From an uncultured Oscillospiraceae bacterium (GTDB lineage: Bacteria > Bacillota > Clostridia > Oscillospirales > Ruminococcaceae), in contig CAKQGD010000003.1 in assembly GCA_934232845.1 (NCBI GenBank), positions 1 to 64,000 on the forward strand: DNA of 64,000 nt. The letters are read 5' to 3'. Positions 1 to 7,439 of this stretch are shown here, piece by piece. The position numbers and the translations under genes were made by a program. The stretch's first letter is position 1. Each line of letters opens with the position of its first letter. The notes beneath the pieces are model-generated. The model searched no databases. It was not told the origin of the DNA and worked only from the letters and a program-made list of their open reading frames with translations.

Positions 1-62
1 GATTTATCTTTAATTTGATTGAGAGAACGACTATCACCAAATATAATTTTATGCTCAGTCAT
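1..62 (-). CDS. DNA methyltransferase, N-terminal 20 codons only (runs off the window)
   Basis: The minus-strand frame opens with ATG at 62 and reads MTEHKIIFGDSRSLNQIKDK before leaving the window. A short beta-strand followed by GDSR and then a DKS-like turn is the usual beginning of site-specific DNA methyltransferases of the N4-cytosine/N6-adenine class, where it precedes the TSPPY catalytic motif, which lies outside the window. The gene starts 14 bases after the stop of the small XRE regulator and is probably co-transcribed with it, as in restriction-modification loci with a controller gene. The identification rests on the first 20 residues and on context only. Confidence 0.5.
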   Translation of the reverse strand, partial: MTEHKIIFGDSRSLNQIKDK

Positions 63-76
63 AGCAAAGTCCTTTC

Positions 77-289
77 TTATTTAACGAGTTCACCATTGTC
101 TAAAACAAAGTATTGTTCGTAAGTAACATCCAAAGCCTTTGCAATCTGGTTAAGTTCGTCCTGCGTTATCGTATTGCGTTTAAGTTTCGCATTAAAGTTT
201 TGTGGCGTCTGATTGATTCTGCGTGCGAGTTCAGATAAACTGACACCTGTTCTTACGCACAAAACACGAATCTGTTCTGAAGTAGTCAT
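77..289 (-). CDS. Small XRE-family helix-turn-helix regulator
   Basis: A 70-residue protein that is almost entirely one Cro/C1-type HTH domain. The recognition region SLSELARRINQTPQNFNAKL sits near residues 17-36, followed by a TITQDELNQIAKALDVTYEQYF segment that is typical of controller-type or antitoxin-like XRE proteins. The ATG at 289 is preferred over an in-frame GTG at 295 because AAGGAGAG lies about 7 bases upstream of the ATG and would abut the GTG. It precedes a methyltransferase start by 14 bases, so a role as controller of a restriction-modification operon is likely. Its promoter overlaps an inverted repeat, consistent with autorepression. Codons and surrounding DNA are AT-rich compared with the rest of the window, suggesting horizontal acquisition. 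Confidence 0.8.
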   Translation of the reverse strand: MTTSEQIRVLCVRTGVSLSELARRINQTPQNFNAKLKRNTITQDELNQIAKALDVTYEQYFVLDNGELVK

Positions 290-319
290 AAGCACCTCTC
301 CTTAGATCTTCTGATTGAT

Positions 320-349
320 ATTATATGCCATTTGATTGATGATATCAAA
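320..349 (-). promoter_or_regulatory. Promoter of the XRE/methyltransferase pair with overlapping operator-like inverted repeat
   Basis: On the minus strand TTGATA (343-348) is separated by 17 bases from a perfect TATAAT (320-325). The inverted repeat TTTGAT/ATCAAA (331-349) covers the -35 box and spacer, where a repressor such as the adjacent XRE protein would block initiation. The repressor assignment is inferred. Confidence 0.6.
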
Positions 350-810
350 CTATTTGTGTAAATAAAGATAAATATGTTTTCAAGATGTGGTTAAGTCTTT
401 TTTCTCAATTTTAAATCGGCTGTTGTGGTTTTTCCAGTAAAACTTTTCTATGAGACAAAAGATTTCACCACGGAGAGCTTCTCTGATTCGTATAGCCAAT
501 ATGATGAATAGTGGGTATTTTCGCACTTCTAAATCAATTCACACGGATAGATGAACTCGGATATGCTGACTTTCGTACAAATGTATCACAGAGCAGAAAA
601 CAAGCGATTTTCGACCCTTAAACGCACAAAAACATACGGTGCTCAGCCGAAGCTGAATGTCGTATGTTCGTTTGTTACCCAATCCTGTTCGATAGATGCC
701 GATTTCGTAATTTTTGATGAATTATTGTCTTATCTGCACAGGCGTAACCCGCCCTTTTTATGCTTCAAAATGCCATGGCGGATTTTTCTCTCATGAATTG
801 GTGTACTGCG
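350..810. other. Gene-poor stretch between the XRE locus and asnB
   Basis: No convincing gene is visible. An 81-codon plus-strand frame (551-796) lacks a ribosome binding site, has no recognisable fold and contains the hairpin described separately, so it is not called. The stretch contains the dispersed repeat at 631-735. It may be the edge of an acquired island. Confidence 0.5.
631..735 (+). repeat. Dispersed hairpin repeat, copy 1
   Basis: A hairpin with arms AACATACG (631-638) and CGTATGTT (661-668) and a loop containing CAGCCGAAGCTGAATG. It is followed by a tract that includes GATGCCGATTTCGTAATTTTT. The same order of elements, with sequence similarity, occurs at 23183-23275, so this is a diverged pair of about 100 bases. 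Confidence 0.55.
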
Positions 811-851
811 AAAAAACGGCCCGCACGGCAGTGCAGATGCCGTACGGGCCG
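811..851 (-). terminator. Intrinsic terminator of asnB
   Basis: On the minus strand a long GC-rich hairpin (CGGCCCG...CGGGCCG arms) ends in a run of six T residues at 816-811, about 20 bases after the asnB stop codon. Confidence 0.85.
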
Positions 852-869
852 AAAATGAAAAGACACTGA

Positions 870-2453
870 TCACACGCCGCTTTCACCGTAGTTGCTCAGC
901 ACGCGTGCAGAAGGATCTCTGACATCGCAGCCTTCCCATTCCTTGTTCGGCATCCAGAAATCCTTAATCATGCGCGCCTGACCGGGATAGAATTTTTCAA
1001 AGATTTCACGGTAAAGCAGACTCTCCTTGGTGAACGGACGGGCAAACTCATATTTTGCCGCCCTCGCTTCAAACTCTGCATCGGAATAACGTCCTTCGGC
1101 GTACTCCTTCAGATCATCCACCATGGAATGACCCACCGCATCGGAGAATGCAGCCTTTTCCCGCCAGAGAATCCCATCGGGAAGCCAGCCGCCCTCTTCA
1201 AACGCATGGCGCAGCAGATACTTTCCTTTCTGATAGGTGTTGATCTTGTATTTCGGATCGATGCACATCACATAGCGGACGAAATCGAGGTCGCCGAACG
1301 GTACGCGCCCTTCTATTGAGTTGGAAGAAATGCACCGGTCTGCGCGCAGCACATCATACATATGCAGCTCATCGATGCGCTTTTTCGCCTCTTGCTGAAA
1401 TGCCTCGGGCGAAGGCGCAAAATCGGTATATTTGTAACCAAATAATTCGTCGGAAATCTCGCCCGTCATCAGCACGCGCACATCGGTGCGCTCATGAATT
1501 GCCTTGCAGCAAAGGTACATTCCCATGCTGGCGCGAATCGTTGTGATGTCGTAAGTAGCAAGGCGTTCAATAACCGTTTCAAGTGCGGCAATCACTTCAT
1601 CGCGGGTCATGATGACCTCGGTATGCTCCGCCCCGATGTAGTCTGCAACCTGGCGGGCATATTTCAGATCGATGGCGTCGAGGTCCATTCCGATTGCAAA
1701 TGTACGCAGCGGTTTCTTCAGTACGCGTGCCGCAATCGCACAGACGAGGCTGCTGTCCAAACCGCCCGACAGCAAAAAGCCAAGCGGTGCGTCCGCATCG
1801 AGGCGTTTTTCCACACCGGCAACAAGCTTTTTCCTAATTTTTCGGCAGGCCGTCTCTGCATCGTCTGAAGAATACTTCTCCACCGTGGTCAGATCCGCAT
1901 AACGGATGAATTTGCCCCCGACGTAGTAATGCCCGGGAGGAAAAGGACAGATTTCCCCGCAGAGACCCACAAGGGCACGCGGTTCACTGGCAAAGACAAT
2001 GCCGCCGTCCGCATCATAACCATAGTACAGCGGACGAATTCCGATCGGGTCGCGGGCCGCCACGAGTTCTCCCGTCTTGGAGTCGTAAAGAATCATTGCA
2101 AATTCCGCGTCGAGCCGCTCGAACATTTTCAGGCCGTACTCGCGGTAAAGAGGCAGAATGATTTCGCAGTCGCTGCCGCTTTTAAAAGCATAGCCTTTTT
2201 TCTCCAGTTCTTTTTTTACCGGACGAAATCCGTACAGCTCACCGTTGCACACAACCATGTCGCCGTCCAAACAGAACGGCTGCATCCCCTCCGGGTGAAG
2301 GCCCATGATGGAAAGCCGCTGAAAACCCAAATATCCCTCTCCCGCCCGAACAATTTTCTCGTCGTCCGGGCCGCGTTCCGCGGTACGGGCAAAGTGGCCT
2401 GCGATTTCTTCTTCAGAAAGTTTTGTTTTGGAAAAACCGATAATTGCACACAT
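870..2453 (-). CDS. asnB: Asparagine synthetase (glutamine-hydrolysing)
   Basis: Converts aspartate, glutamine and ATP to asparagine, glutamate, AMP and pyrophosphate. The 527-residue protein begins Met-Cys-Ala-Ile-Ile-Gly, so Cys2 is the N-terminal nucleophile of a class II glutaminase domain once Met is removed. RGPDDE, RLSIMG and CNGELYGF motifs line the glutaminase site (about residues 27-80). The synthetase half carries the pyrophosphate loop LLSGGLDSSL near residue 230. The start at 2453 is chosen over an upstream in-frame ATG because Cys2 must follow Met1 and because CCGGAGG lies just upstream. Length matches the family. A T-box precedes the gene, so expression is expected to rise when tRNA-Asn is uncharged. 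It is monocistronic, bounded by a terminator. Confidence 0.95.
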   Translation of the reverse strand: MCAIIGFSKTKLSEEEIAGHFARTAERGPDDEKIVRAGEGYLGFQRLSIMGLHPEGMQPFCLDGDMVVCNGELYGFRPVKKELEKKGYAFKSGSDCEIILPLYREYGLKMFERLDAEFAMILYDSKTGELVAARDPIGIRPLYYGYDADGGIVFASEPRALVGLCGEICPFPPGHYYVGGKFIRYADLTTVEKYSSDDAETACRKIRKKLVAGVEKRLDADAPLGFLLSGGLDSSLVCAIAARVLKKPLRTFAIGMDLDAIDLKYARQVADYIGAEHTEVIMTRDEVIAALETVIERLATYDITTIRASMGMYLCCKAIHERTDVRVLMTGEISDELFGYKYTDFAPSPEAFQQEAKKRIDELHMYDVLRADRCISSNSIEGRVPFGDLDFVRYVMCIDPKYKINTYQKGKYLLRHAFEEGGWLPDGILWREKAAFSDAVGHSMVDDLKEYAEGRYSDAEFEARAAKYEFARPFTKESLLYREIFEKFYPGQARMIKDFWMPNKEWEGCDVRDPSARVLSNYGESGV

Positions 2454-2764
2454 ATAAAAAACACCTCCGGATTTTTTCGCAGCGCCTATTTCTTTTTTAA
2501 AAGAAATAGGACGAATCGCTGCAATCCGCGGTGCCACCTATATTACCGCCCTCGACAGGGCGGTCGCCTTTCTGAGTTCTGACAAACCCGTGTGAATTAA
2601 CGCCTCACATCGCGTCTCGCCTACTTGCCGCCAGTGCGTTCAACTCGCTGCTCCGGAGTGTTCTTCGCGCAGTCTCTTGTGCCGGGCTTTCACCATCCCC
2701 GGCTCTCTGTGACAGAATCTCTGCGGTACTTTTCTCCATCCAAGCATTTGTTTTTGATTTATTT
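2454..2764 (-). promoter_or_regulatory. T-box leader of asnB, Asn specifier, apparently translational
   Basis: On the minus strand the T-box core TGGCACCGCGG lies at 2536-2526 and the partner CGTCCTA for the antiterminator/antisequestrator helix follows. The specifier lies in GAAGAACACTCC: AAC (Asn) at 2662-2660. This aligns with GAAGTTCGCTCC in the pheS leader of the same window, where the codon is TTC (Phe). The competing hairpin CCTATTTC/GAAATAGG (2510-2485), extended by GCAGCG/CGCTGC, has no T run after it. Instead CACCGCGGAT can pair with ATCCGGAGGTG, burying the ribosome binding site, so control is more likely at translation initiation than at termination. Confidence 0.85.
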
Positions 2765-2770
2765 TTCTAT

Positions 2771-2799
2771 ACTTTACACCTCAAAGAGGGCTGCGTCAA
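2771..2799 (-). promoter_or_regulatory. Promoter of the asnB T-box transcript
   Basis: TTGACG (2799-2794 read on the minus strand), 17-base spacer, TAAAGT (2776-2771). It lies immediately upstream of the expected beginning of T-box stem I. Confidence 0.55.
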
Positions 2800-3150
2800 C
2801 TGGGATTTTATACAATTTTTTAACAAAAAAAGGCCTTTTGAAAAAAGAAATCACAAACACATCAGTTCTTTAAAAAAGTTTTCAGAATAGTTTTTCCTTA
2901 GCACGTAAGCAGATTAGAGATCATCCTCACAGGGAGCTTCTGAGGCGCACCAAAAAAAGAGTGCTCTTTTGAGCGTTTATAAATATTAAACAAAACTAAC
3001 GCTAATTTGTAAAACTCTATATAGTTGTATTTGTTTTTTATAATGCACAATTGTATTCTTTACGCTTCTCTTATTTGACTGAAAAATCGCTTTTAAAATA
3101 TATAAATTGTACAAAATTATTCCTTTATAGTCTATTTTTCTTCTTTGGCA
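2800..3150. other. AT-rich intergenic stretch between asnB and the antiporter operon
   Basis: Divergent intergenic region with no supportable gene. A minus-strand frame at 2986-3234 is rich in Lys, Arg and Ile simply because of base composition and has no ribosome binding site. Short palindromes occur (AAAAGAGTGCTCTTTT near 2958; CCTCA/TGAGG near 2925) without an obvious function. Confidence 0.5.
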
Positions 3151-3180
3151 TTGACATTTCCTTATTCTTTCTGACATAAT
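3151..3180 (+). promoter_or_regulatory. Promoter of the Mrp-type antiporter operon
   Basis: Perfect TTGACA (3151-3156), 18-base spacer, CATAAT (3175-3180), about 90 bases upstream of the first gene. Confidence 0.65.
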
Positions 3181-3269
3181 TATTCTATAGATTGTTGTCA
3201 CATTATTTATATAGAAAAAGCAAACGATCGGCAAATCGATCTTTTTTTGTGCCTGCGGAGGTTTTCTGT

Positions 3270-3761
3270 ATGTTTGTGCTTTTCTTTTTCTTCTGGATCA
3301 TTCTGTGCGGCCGCGCCGCATGGGAAACATGTTTGTTCGGACTCGCTACAGCAACAGCGGCATTCGTATTTCTCCGCCGCTTCTGTCAATGGTCTCTTGA
3401 ACGCGAAAAACTGGCATATCGCCTTTTCTTTCCCTGTGCAGCTTTTTTTCTGCTTCTTTTGGCAGAAAGCTTTCGTTCAAACCTGCATGTACTCGGCCTC
3501 ATTTTAAAAAATGAGGAGCAAAGTCTTCATCCGCAGCTGCTTTTGATCGATCCCGCCGTAAAAAGTCACGCCGCCAAAACCGCTCTGGCCTGCGCTTTGT
3601 CTCTCTCTCCGGGCACCCTTGCCGTGCGCATTACAGAGGATCGTTTTCTTGTGCATGCCCTGACCGACACAATTGCCGCTCAGGTGCATCACAGTCCTTT
3701 AGAACGTGCCCTCGTCAGAATGGAACGCATCGCCGCTGAAGGGAGGAATTCTGACGTATGA
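3270..3761 (+). CDS. mnhE: Na+/H+ antiporter subunit E (MrpE/MnhE)
   Basis: First gene of a multisubunit cation/proton antiporter operon. The 163-residue protein has two or three N-terminal membrane helices (about residues 1-65) followed by a soluble tail with ALSLSPGTLAVRI, the MrpE signature NSITLTPGT-like motif, near residue 112. The ATG at 3270 is chosen because GGAGG lies at 3257-3261; an upstream in-frame extension lacks a binding site and is poorly conserved-looking. It overlaps the next gene by 4 bases (ATGA). MrpE is a membrane subunit needed for assembly or full activity of Mrp complexes. The operon continues F, G, then MrpA C-terminal-like, B, C and D-type subunits without gaps. 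Confidence 0.88.
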   Translation: MFVLFFFFWIILCGRAAWETCLFGLATATAAFVFLRRFCQWSLEREKLAYRLFFPCAAFFLLLLAESFRSNLHVLGLILKNEEQSLHPQLLLIDPAVKSHAAKTALACALSLSPGTLAVRITEDRFLVHALTDTIAAQVHHSPLERALVRMERIAAEGRNSDV

Positions 3762-4072
3762 ATGTTTTTTCCTGCTCGGCGTCTGTTTCTCTCGTTATAT
3801 TGGGGATGCTGATTCTCACCGCTCTGTTCTTCTGTATTCGAAGCAGAAGCGTTTCCGACCGTCTTCTCATTGTAACGCAGATCCATGTCTTTGCCGTCGC
3901 CTCCGTCTGTATTCTCGCGGTTTTTTACGATGAAGCATATCTGCTTGACACTGCTCTTATCTATGCGCTGCTGAGTTTCCTGACGGTTGTTGTACTTACA
4001 CGCATGATCGCGGCACATTTCCGCTGTTCCGATGAGCCCAATGCAAAAGAGGAGGCAAGCCATGATCCGTGA
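3758..4072 (+). CDS. mnhF: Na+/H+ antiporter subunit F (MrpF/MnhF)
   Basis: A 104-residue membrane protein with three predicted helices (about 9-27, 37-55, 62-84). The pattern after helix 1, RSRSVSDRLLIVTQ, matches the conserved GPSxxDRxxxxd segment of MrpF, and the helix 3 Asp/Tyr-rich stretch YLLDTALIYALLSFL matches its second signature. It overlaps mnhE by 4 bases and mnhG by 11 bases, so translation is coupled. Acts in the membrane arm of the antiporter. Confidence 0.88.
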   Translation: MNVFSCSASVSLVILGMLILTALFFCIRSRSVSDRLLIVTQIHVFAVASVCILAVFYDEAYLLDTALIYALLSFLTVVVLTRMIAAHFRCSDEPNAKEEASHDP

Positions 4073-4382
4073 CGGTTTTGCGTCATTTCTGCTGCTGTGC
4101 GGCGTTTTCCTATGCGCCGTTTCTTTGTACGGTGTTTTTCGTTTCCAAAATTCTCTCAATCGCCTGCACGCGGCCGCGGTCGGCAGTACGCTGGGCATGG
4201 CTCTTCTGATCTTCGGGCTGTGTATAAAGGCCGGATCGCTTTTTACCGTGCTCAAGCTTCTTCTGGTTCTTCTGACGCTGTGGCTGACAGTTCCCGTCGC
4301 ATCCAACCGCATCGCCAAAATGGAACTTGCGCTGCGCGGTCTCGCACCGAAAATCATCCCGGGAGAGAGGAAAATTCCATGA
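4062..4382 (+). CDS. mnhG: Na+/H+ antiporter subunit G (MrpG/MnhG)
   Basis: A 106-residue protein with three membrane helices. NSLNRLHAAAVGSTLGMALL (residues about 29-48) is the RLHAxxxxxTLG signature of MrpG. The ATG at 4062 is preceded by GAGGAGG and overlaps the end of mnhF by 11 bases. A longer in-frame reading from 4032 would lie inside mnhF and has no binding site. It ends in ATGA shared with the next start. Confidence 0.88.
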   Translation: MIRDGFASFLLLCGVFLCAVSLYGVFRFQNSLNRLHAAAVGSTLGMALLIFGLCIKAGSLFTVLKLLLVLLTLWLTVPVASNRIAKMELALRGLAPKIIPGERKIP

Positions 4383-4630
4383 AACTGTTCGAAATTCTTC
4401 TGCTGACCGTCCTGATCGTATGCGCGGTCTTTTCTCTCACCGCCAAAAAGCTGCTGCACGCCCTGCTGATTTACATGGCATTCGCCGTATCTCTGTCTAT
4501 TTTATGGCTGCTGCTTCGGGCGCCGGAGCTCGCCCTCGCGGAAGCTGCCGTCGGTGTCTGCGCCGACAGCCTGCTTTTGTTTGTAACCCTTAAAAAAATT
4601 CGTTCCCTCAAGGACGCGAAGGAGGATTGA
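4379..4630 (+). CDS. MrpA C-terminal-like / MbhD-type membrane subunit
   Basis: An 83-residue protein with three membrane helices and the segment LRAPELALAEAAVGVCADSLLLFVTL, which corresponds to the MbhD/DUF4040 domain. In classical Mrp complexes this domain is part of the C-terminal end of MrpA; in membrane-bound hydrogenase (Mbh) clusters it is a separate protein. Standing alone here, it shows that MrpA is split in this operon. The conserved Glu residues in PELALAEAAVG are thought to belong to the ion path. It overlaps both neighbours by 4 bases. Confidence 0.75.
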   Translation: MKLFEILLLTVLIVCAVFSLTAKKLLHALLIYMAFAVSLSILWLLLRAPELALAEAAVGVCADSLLLFVTLKKIRSLKDAKED

Positions 4631-5526
4631 GCCCGTTGCGCCTAAAAGAAAACTGGGCCTGCTTTGCCGCGTGGGTCAACGGCGAACCGGCTTCTCCTCG
4701 AGAAGTTCGCAGATTTCTGCCCCGCCGGGAGGTACGCCTTTCTCTTCCTCAGGCCCGTCCCGGCGCTCTGCGCCGATTCTACTATATCTGCTGTACATTT
4801 GTCTGCATTATCCTTGCCGCCGCGCTTTTTTATGCGGTGCTCTGCCTTCCGATGTTCGGTGAGGCCGGCTCCCCGACCGACAACGAAGTTTCCCTCCGCT
4901 ATATTGAGAGCGGCGTCGAGGACACCGGCGCCGTCAACCTGACAGCAGGCATGATTCTTGAATACCGCGCGTTCGACACGCTCGGAGAGATGTTTGTTTT
5001 GTTTTCTTCCGTGTTATGTGTCGTGATTCTTCTCAGGCGAGACGAAAAAAATTTCGGTCCAGAGGAGCAGCGTTCTGTCAAAATTGACGATCTCTTCGAT
5101 ACATCTGTCCCCAATATCATTCTGCAGACCATATCCGTCGCCGCAGTGCCGCTGATTTTTCTGTTCGGGCTGTATCTGATGGTGACCGGGCACCTTTCTC
5201 CGGGAGGGGGCTTCACCGGAGGCGCATTGCTCTCGGGAGGATTGATCCTGTATTCGATGGCGTATGGTCCCAAACGCACCGGAGATGTTTTTTCCTACCG
5301 CACTTTCCGCAGACTTCTTTTTTGGGGACTGCTCTTCTGCACCGCGTCAAAAGCGTTTTCCTTTTTTTGCGGCGCTAACGGAATAAGCATTTGGCCGGGG
5401 TACGGTCAACCCGGAACGATTTTATCCGCCGGATGGATACTGCCGCTGAATCTCGGCATCGGGCTTGTCACAACCGCAGCCCTGTACGGCTGCTATGCAC
5501 TTTTCAGCAGGGGGGATTTTAAATAA
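4627..5526 (+). CDS. mnhB: MbhE-MnhB fusion, antiporter subunit B with extended N-terminus
   Basis: A 299-residue protein. Residues about 50-135 carry TDNEVSLRYIESGVEDTGAV, LEYRAFDTLGEMFVLF, which match the MbhE (MrpA C-terminal) domain. Residues about 160-299 are MnhB: LYLMVTGHLSPGGGFTGGAL is its signature, with four membrane helices. The two are encoded separately in most Mbh clusters, so this is a fusion. Start choice is uncertain: TTG at 4627 overlaps the previous stop, but GGAGG (4621-4625) is better spaced to a TTG at 4636. Residues about 15-45 form a soluble, Arg-rich extension without membrane segments. Confidence 0.82.
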   Translation: MSPLRLKENWACFAAWVNGEPASPREVRRFLPRREVRLSLPQARPGALRRFYYICCTFVCIILAAALFYAVLCLPMFGEAGSPTDNEVSLRYIESGVEDTGAVNLTAGMILEYRAFDTLGEMFVLFSSVLCVVILLRRDEKNFGPEEQRSVKIDDLFDTSVPNIILQTISVAAVPLIFLFGLYLMVTGHLSPGGGFTGGALLSGGLILYSMAYGPKRTGDVFSYRTFRRLLFWGLLFCTASKAFSFFCGANGISIWPGYGQPGTILSAGWILPLNLGIGLVTTAALYGCYALFSRGDFK

Positions 5527-5912
5527 TGTCGATCAGTGAAGCATTTTTAAACGACTACTACCTCATCGTAGCCGTCGTACTGTTCGTAATCGGCTTCGCG
5601 GGACTCGTGTTTCACCCGAATCTGCTGAAAAAAATGATCGGACTCACGATTATGGACAGTGCTGTGTATCTTCTGCTGACTGCTTCCGGGTTCGTACGCG
5701 GCCGTCTTTCCCCCGTTGTGACAGATCCATCCTCCGCCGTTCGAGCCGTCGATCTTGCGAACCCCATTCCAAGCGGCCTTGTGCTGACCGGAATTGTCAT
5801 CAGTGTCGGCGTAACCGCCTTTCTTCTGGCCCTGACGCAAAGACTCTATCAGCGCTATCATTCGCTGGATCTTGATCAGATTATGATGATGGCGAAGAAA
5901 GGGGCGGACTGA
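5526..5912 (+). CDS. mnhC: Na+/H+ antiporter subunit C (MrpC/MnhC, NuoK-like)
   Basis: A 128-residue protein with three membrane helices, homologous to NuoK of respiratory complex I. LANPIPSGLVLTGIVISVGV corresponds to the DPxPQALVLTAIVI motif of MrpC; the usual Asp and Gln at the motif start are Asn and Ser here. The helix 2 region ...LLKKMIGLTIMDSAVYLLL is also typical. ATG at 5526 overlaps the mnhB stop (TAATG) and the gene ends overlapping mnhD by one base. Confidence 0.88.
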   Translation: MSISEAFLNDYYLIVAVVLFVIGFAGLVFHPNLLKKMIGLTIMDSAVYLLLTASGFVRGRLSPVVTDPSSAVRAVDLANPIPSGLVLTGIVISVGVTAFLLALTQRLYQRYHSLDLDQIMMMAKKGAD

Positions 5913-7411
5913 TGCTGCCGTTTTACCAAAATGTTCCGCTTTTTTCTATCCTGCTTGCCTTTCTGGCGGCTGTTTTTTCGATTTTGCTAAAAAGCAAGGC
6001 GGCATGGCGCCTTCATATGACTGTCACCGGACTGATCTGCGCCATGAACCTGTGGATGCTCTCCCACCTCCTCACAGAAAATGTCTCTTTCAGCTATCCG
6101 TTGGGACGCTTCGGCGCACCGTGGGGAAACGAACTGCGCGCCGGCCCCTTTGAAGCGCTGATGGCGGCTGTATTCTGCTTTATTATGCTGTGTTCCGTAC
6201 TGGGTGGAACGCGCGATCTGCGCGAGGAAATCTCCGGGCAAAAGCGAAATCTTTATTTCGTCATGCTGGATCTTCTTCTGGCCAGTGTGCTTGGACTCGT
6301 CTTTACCAACGACCTGTTTACCGGATATGTGTTCCTGGAGCTGAATACCGTTGCAGCCTGCGCTCTCGTCATGGCGAAGGATACGCCTCAAACCACTGTA
6401 GCCACTCTGCGTTATCTGGTTCTCAGTCTGCTGGGCAGCGGTCTTTTTCTTCTCTCCGTCGCGCTTCTGTATGCAATCACGGGGCATCTTTCGATGCCTT
6501 ATCTGCAAACGGCGCTCGCCGCTCTTGCCGCGGTGGGCTCTTACCGCCCCGCGATTATGATCCTCGCCTGTCTGCTTGTGGTTTCCCTTGCAATCAAAAG
6601 TGCTTTATATCCGTTTCACACATGGATGCCGGAGGCTTCCGGAAACGCCACAACCACCACAAGCGGGATTCTCTCCGGCGTCATTCTCAAAAGTTATATC
6701 ATTCTGCTGGTTAAAATTCTCTGCCGCGTATTTTCTCTGCCCCTTGCGCGCTCTATGGGACTGTGCGACGTATTGTTCGTCTTTGGTCTTCTGGCAATGA
6801 TAATGGGCAGCCTCAACGCTATGCGGGAAAGCCATCTGAAGCGCATGGCGGCCTATTCGACCATCGCACAGATCGGTTATATTTACATCGGCATCGGAAT
6901 CGGAGCCGCTTCCGGCCTGATTGCCGCCATGCTCCAGCTCGTTGTCCATTCGGCATCAAAAGCACTTGTTCTCATCAGCGCGGGCGGTCTGATCGATGAA
7001 AGCGGCCATCACAAGCATCTCTATGATCTCAAGGGAGCAGGGCACAGAAATCCCATCGCGGGAATCGGATTCACCTTGGGAGCCCTGTCGATGGTGGGAC
7101 TTCCCCTTTTAGGCGGATTTATCTCCAAGCTTTATCTCACCGACGCCGCGATGCTGGGAGGCGTCCGGCTGTCCGGCGCCATCCTCGCGCTGGGCGTCAG
7201 TAGCGTGCTCAACGCGCTTTACTATATTCCGGCCATTATCCGCATTTGGACGAACGACTCTGAAGAGAATGATCTGCTTGCTTCCATACAGCCGTACTGC
7301 GATCCGCACCGTGCCGCCGCTATTCTAACCCTATGCCTGTGCGTTGTGCTGCTGGGCATCTTCTATGAGCCATTCACCGAAATTTTCCGCACCGGAATCG
7401 AACTGCTCTGA
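5912..7411 (+). CDS. mnhD: Antiporter-like proton-translocating subunit D (MrpD/MnhD)
   Basis: A 499-residue, about 14-helix protein of the ND2/ND4/ND5 family. The key charged residues of the half-channels are present: Glu143 in helix 5 (GYVFLELN), Lys229 in helix 7 (SLAIKSALYPFHTWMPEA) and Lys260 in helix 8 (GVILKSYII). The HTWMPEASGNATTTTSG loop is the family signature. It is the first of four consecutive paralogous antiporter-like subunits. Start ATG overlaps the mnhC stop (TGATG). Confidence 0.9.
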   Translation: MLPFYQNVPLFSILLAFLAAVFSILLKSKAAWRLHMTVTGLICAMNLWMLSHLLTENVSFSYPLGRFGAPWGNELRAGPFEALMAAVFCFIMLCSVLGGTRDLREEISGQKRNLYFVMLDLLLASVLGLVFTNDLFTGYVFLELNTVAACALVMAKDTPQTTVATLRYLVLSLLGSGLFLLSVALLYAITGHLSMPYLQTALAALAAVGSYRPAIMILACLLVVSLAIKSALYPFHTWMPEASGNATTTTSGILSGVILKSYIILLVKILCRVFSLPLARSMGLCDVLFVFGLLAMIMGSLNAMRESHLKRMAAYSTIAQIGYIYIGIGIGAASGLIAAMLQLVVHSASKALVLISAGGLIDESGHHKHLYDLKGAGHRNPIAGIGFTLGALSMVGLPLLGGFISKLYLTDAAMLGGVRLSGAILALGVSSVLNALYYIPAIIRIWTNDSEENDLLASIQPYCDPHRAAAILTLCLCVVLLGIFYEPFTEIFRTGIELL

Positions 7412-7439
7412 GAAACTCTAAGAACGGAGGAACCTTACC

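Noticed and set aside
551..796. 81-codon plus-strand frame
   Set aside because: No ribosome binding site, no recognisable fold, and it spans the dispersed hairpin repeat.
2986..3234. 82-codon minus-strand frame in the AT-rich gap
   Set aside because: Composition-driven (Ile, Lys, Arg rich), no binding site, overlaps the antiporter promoter.
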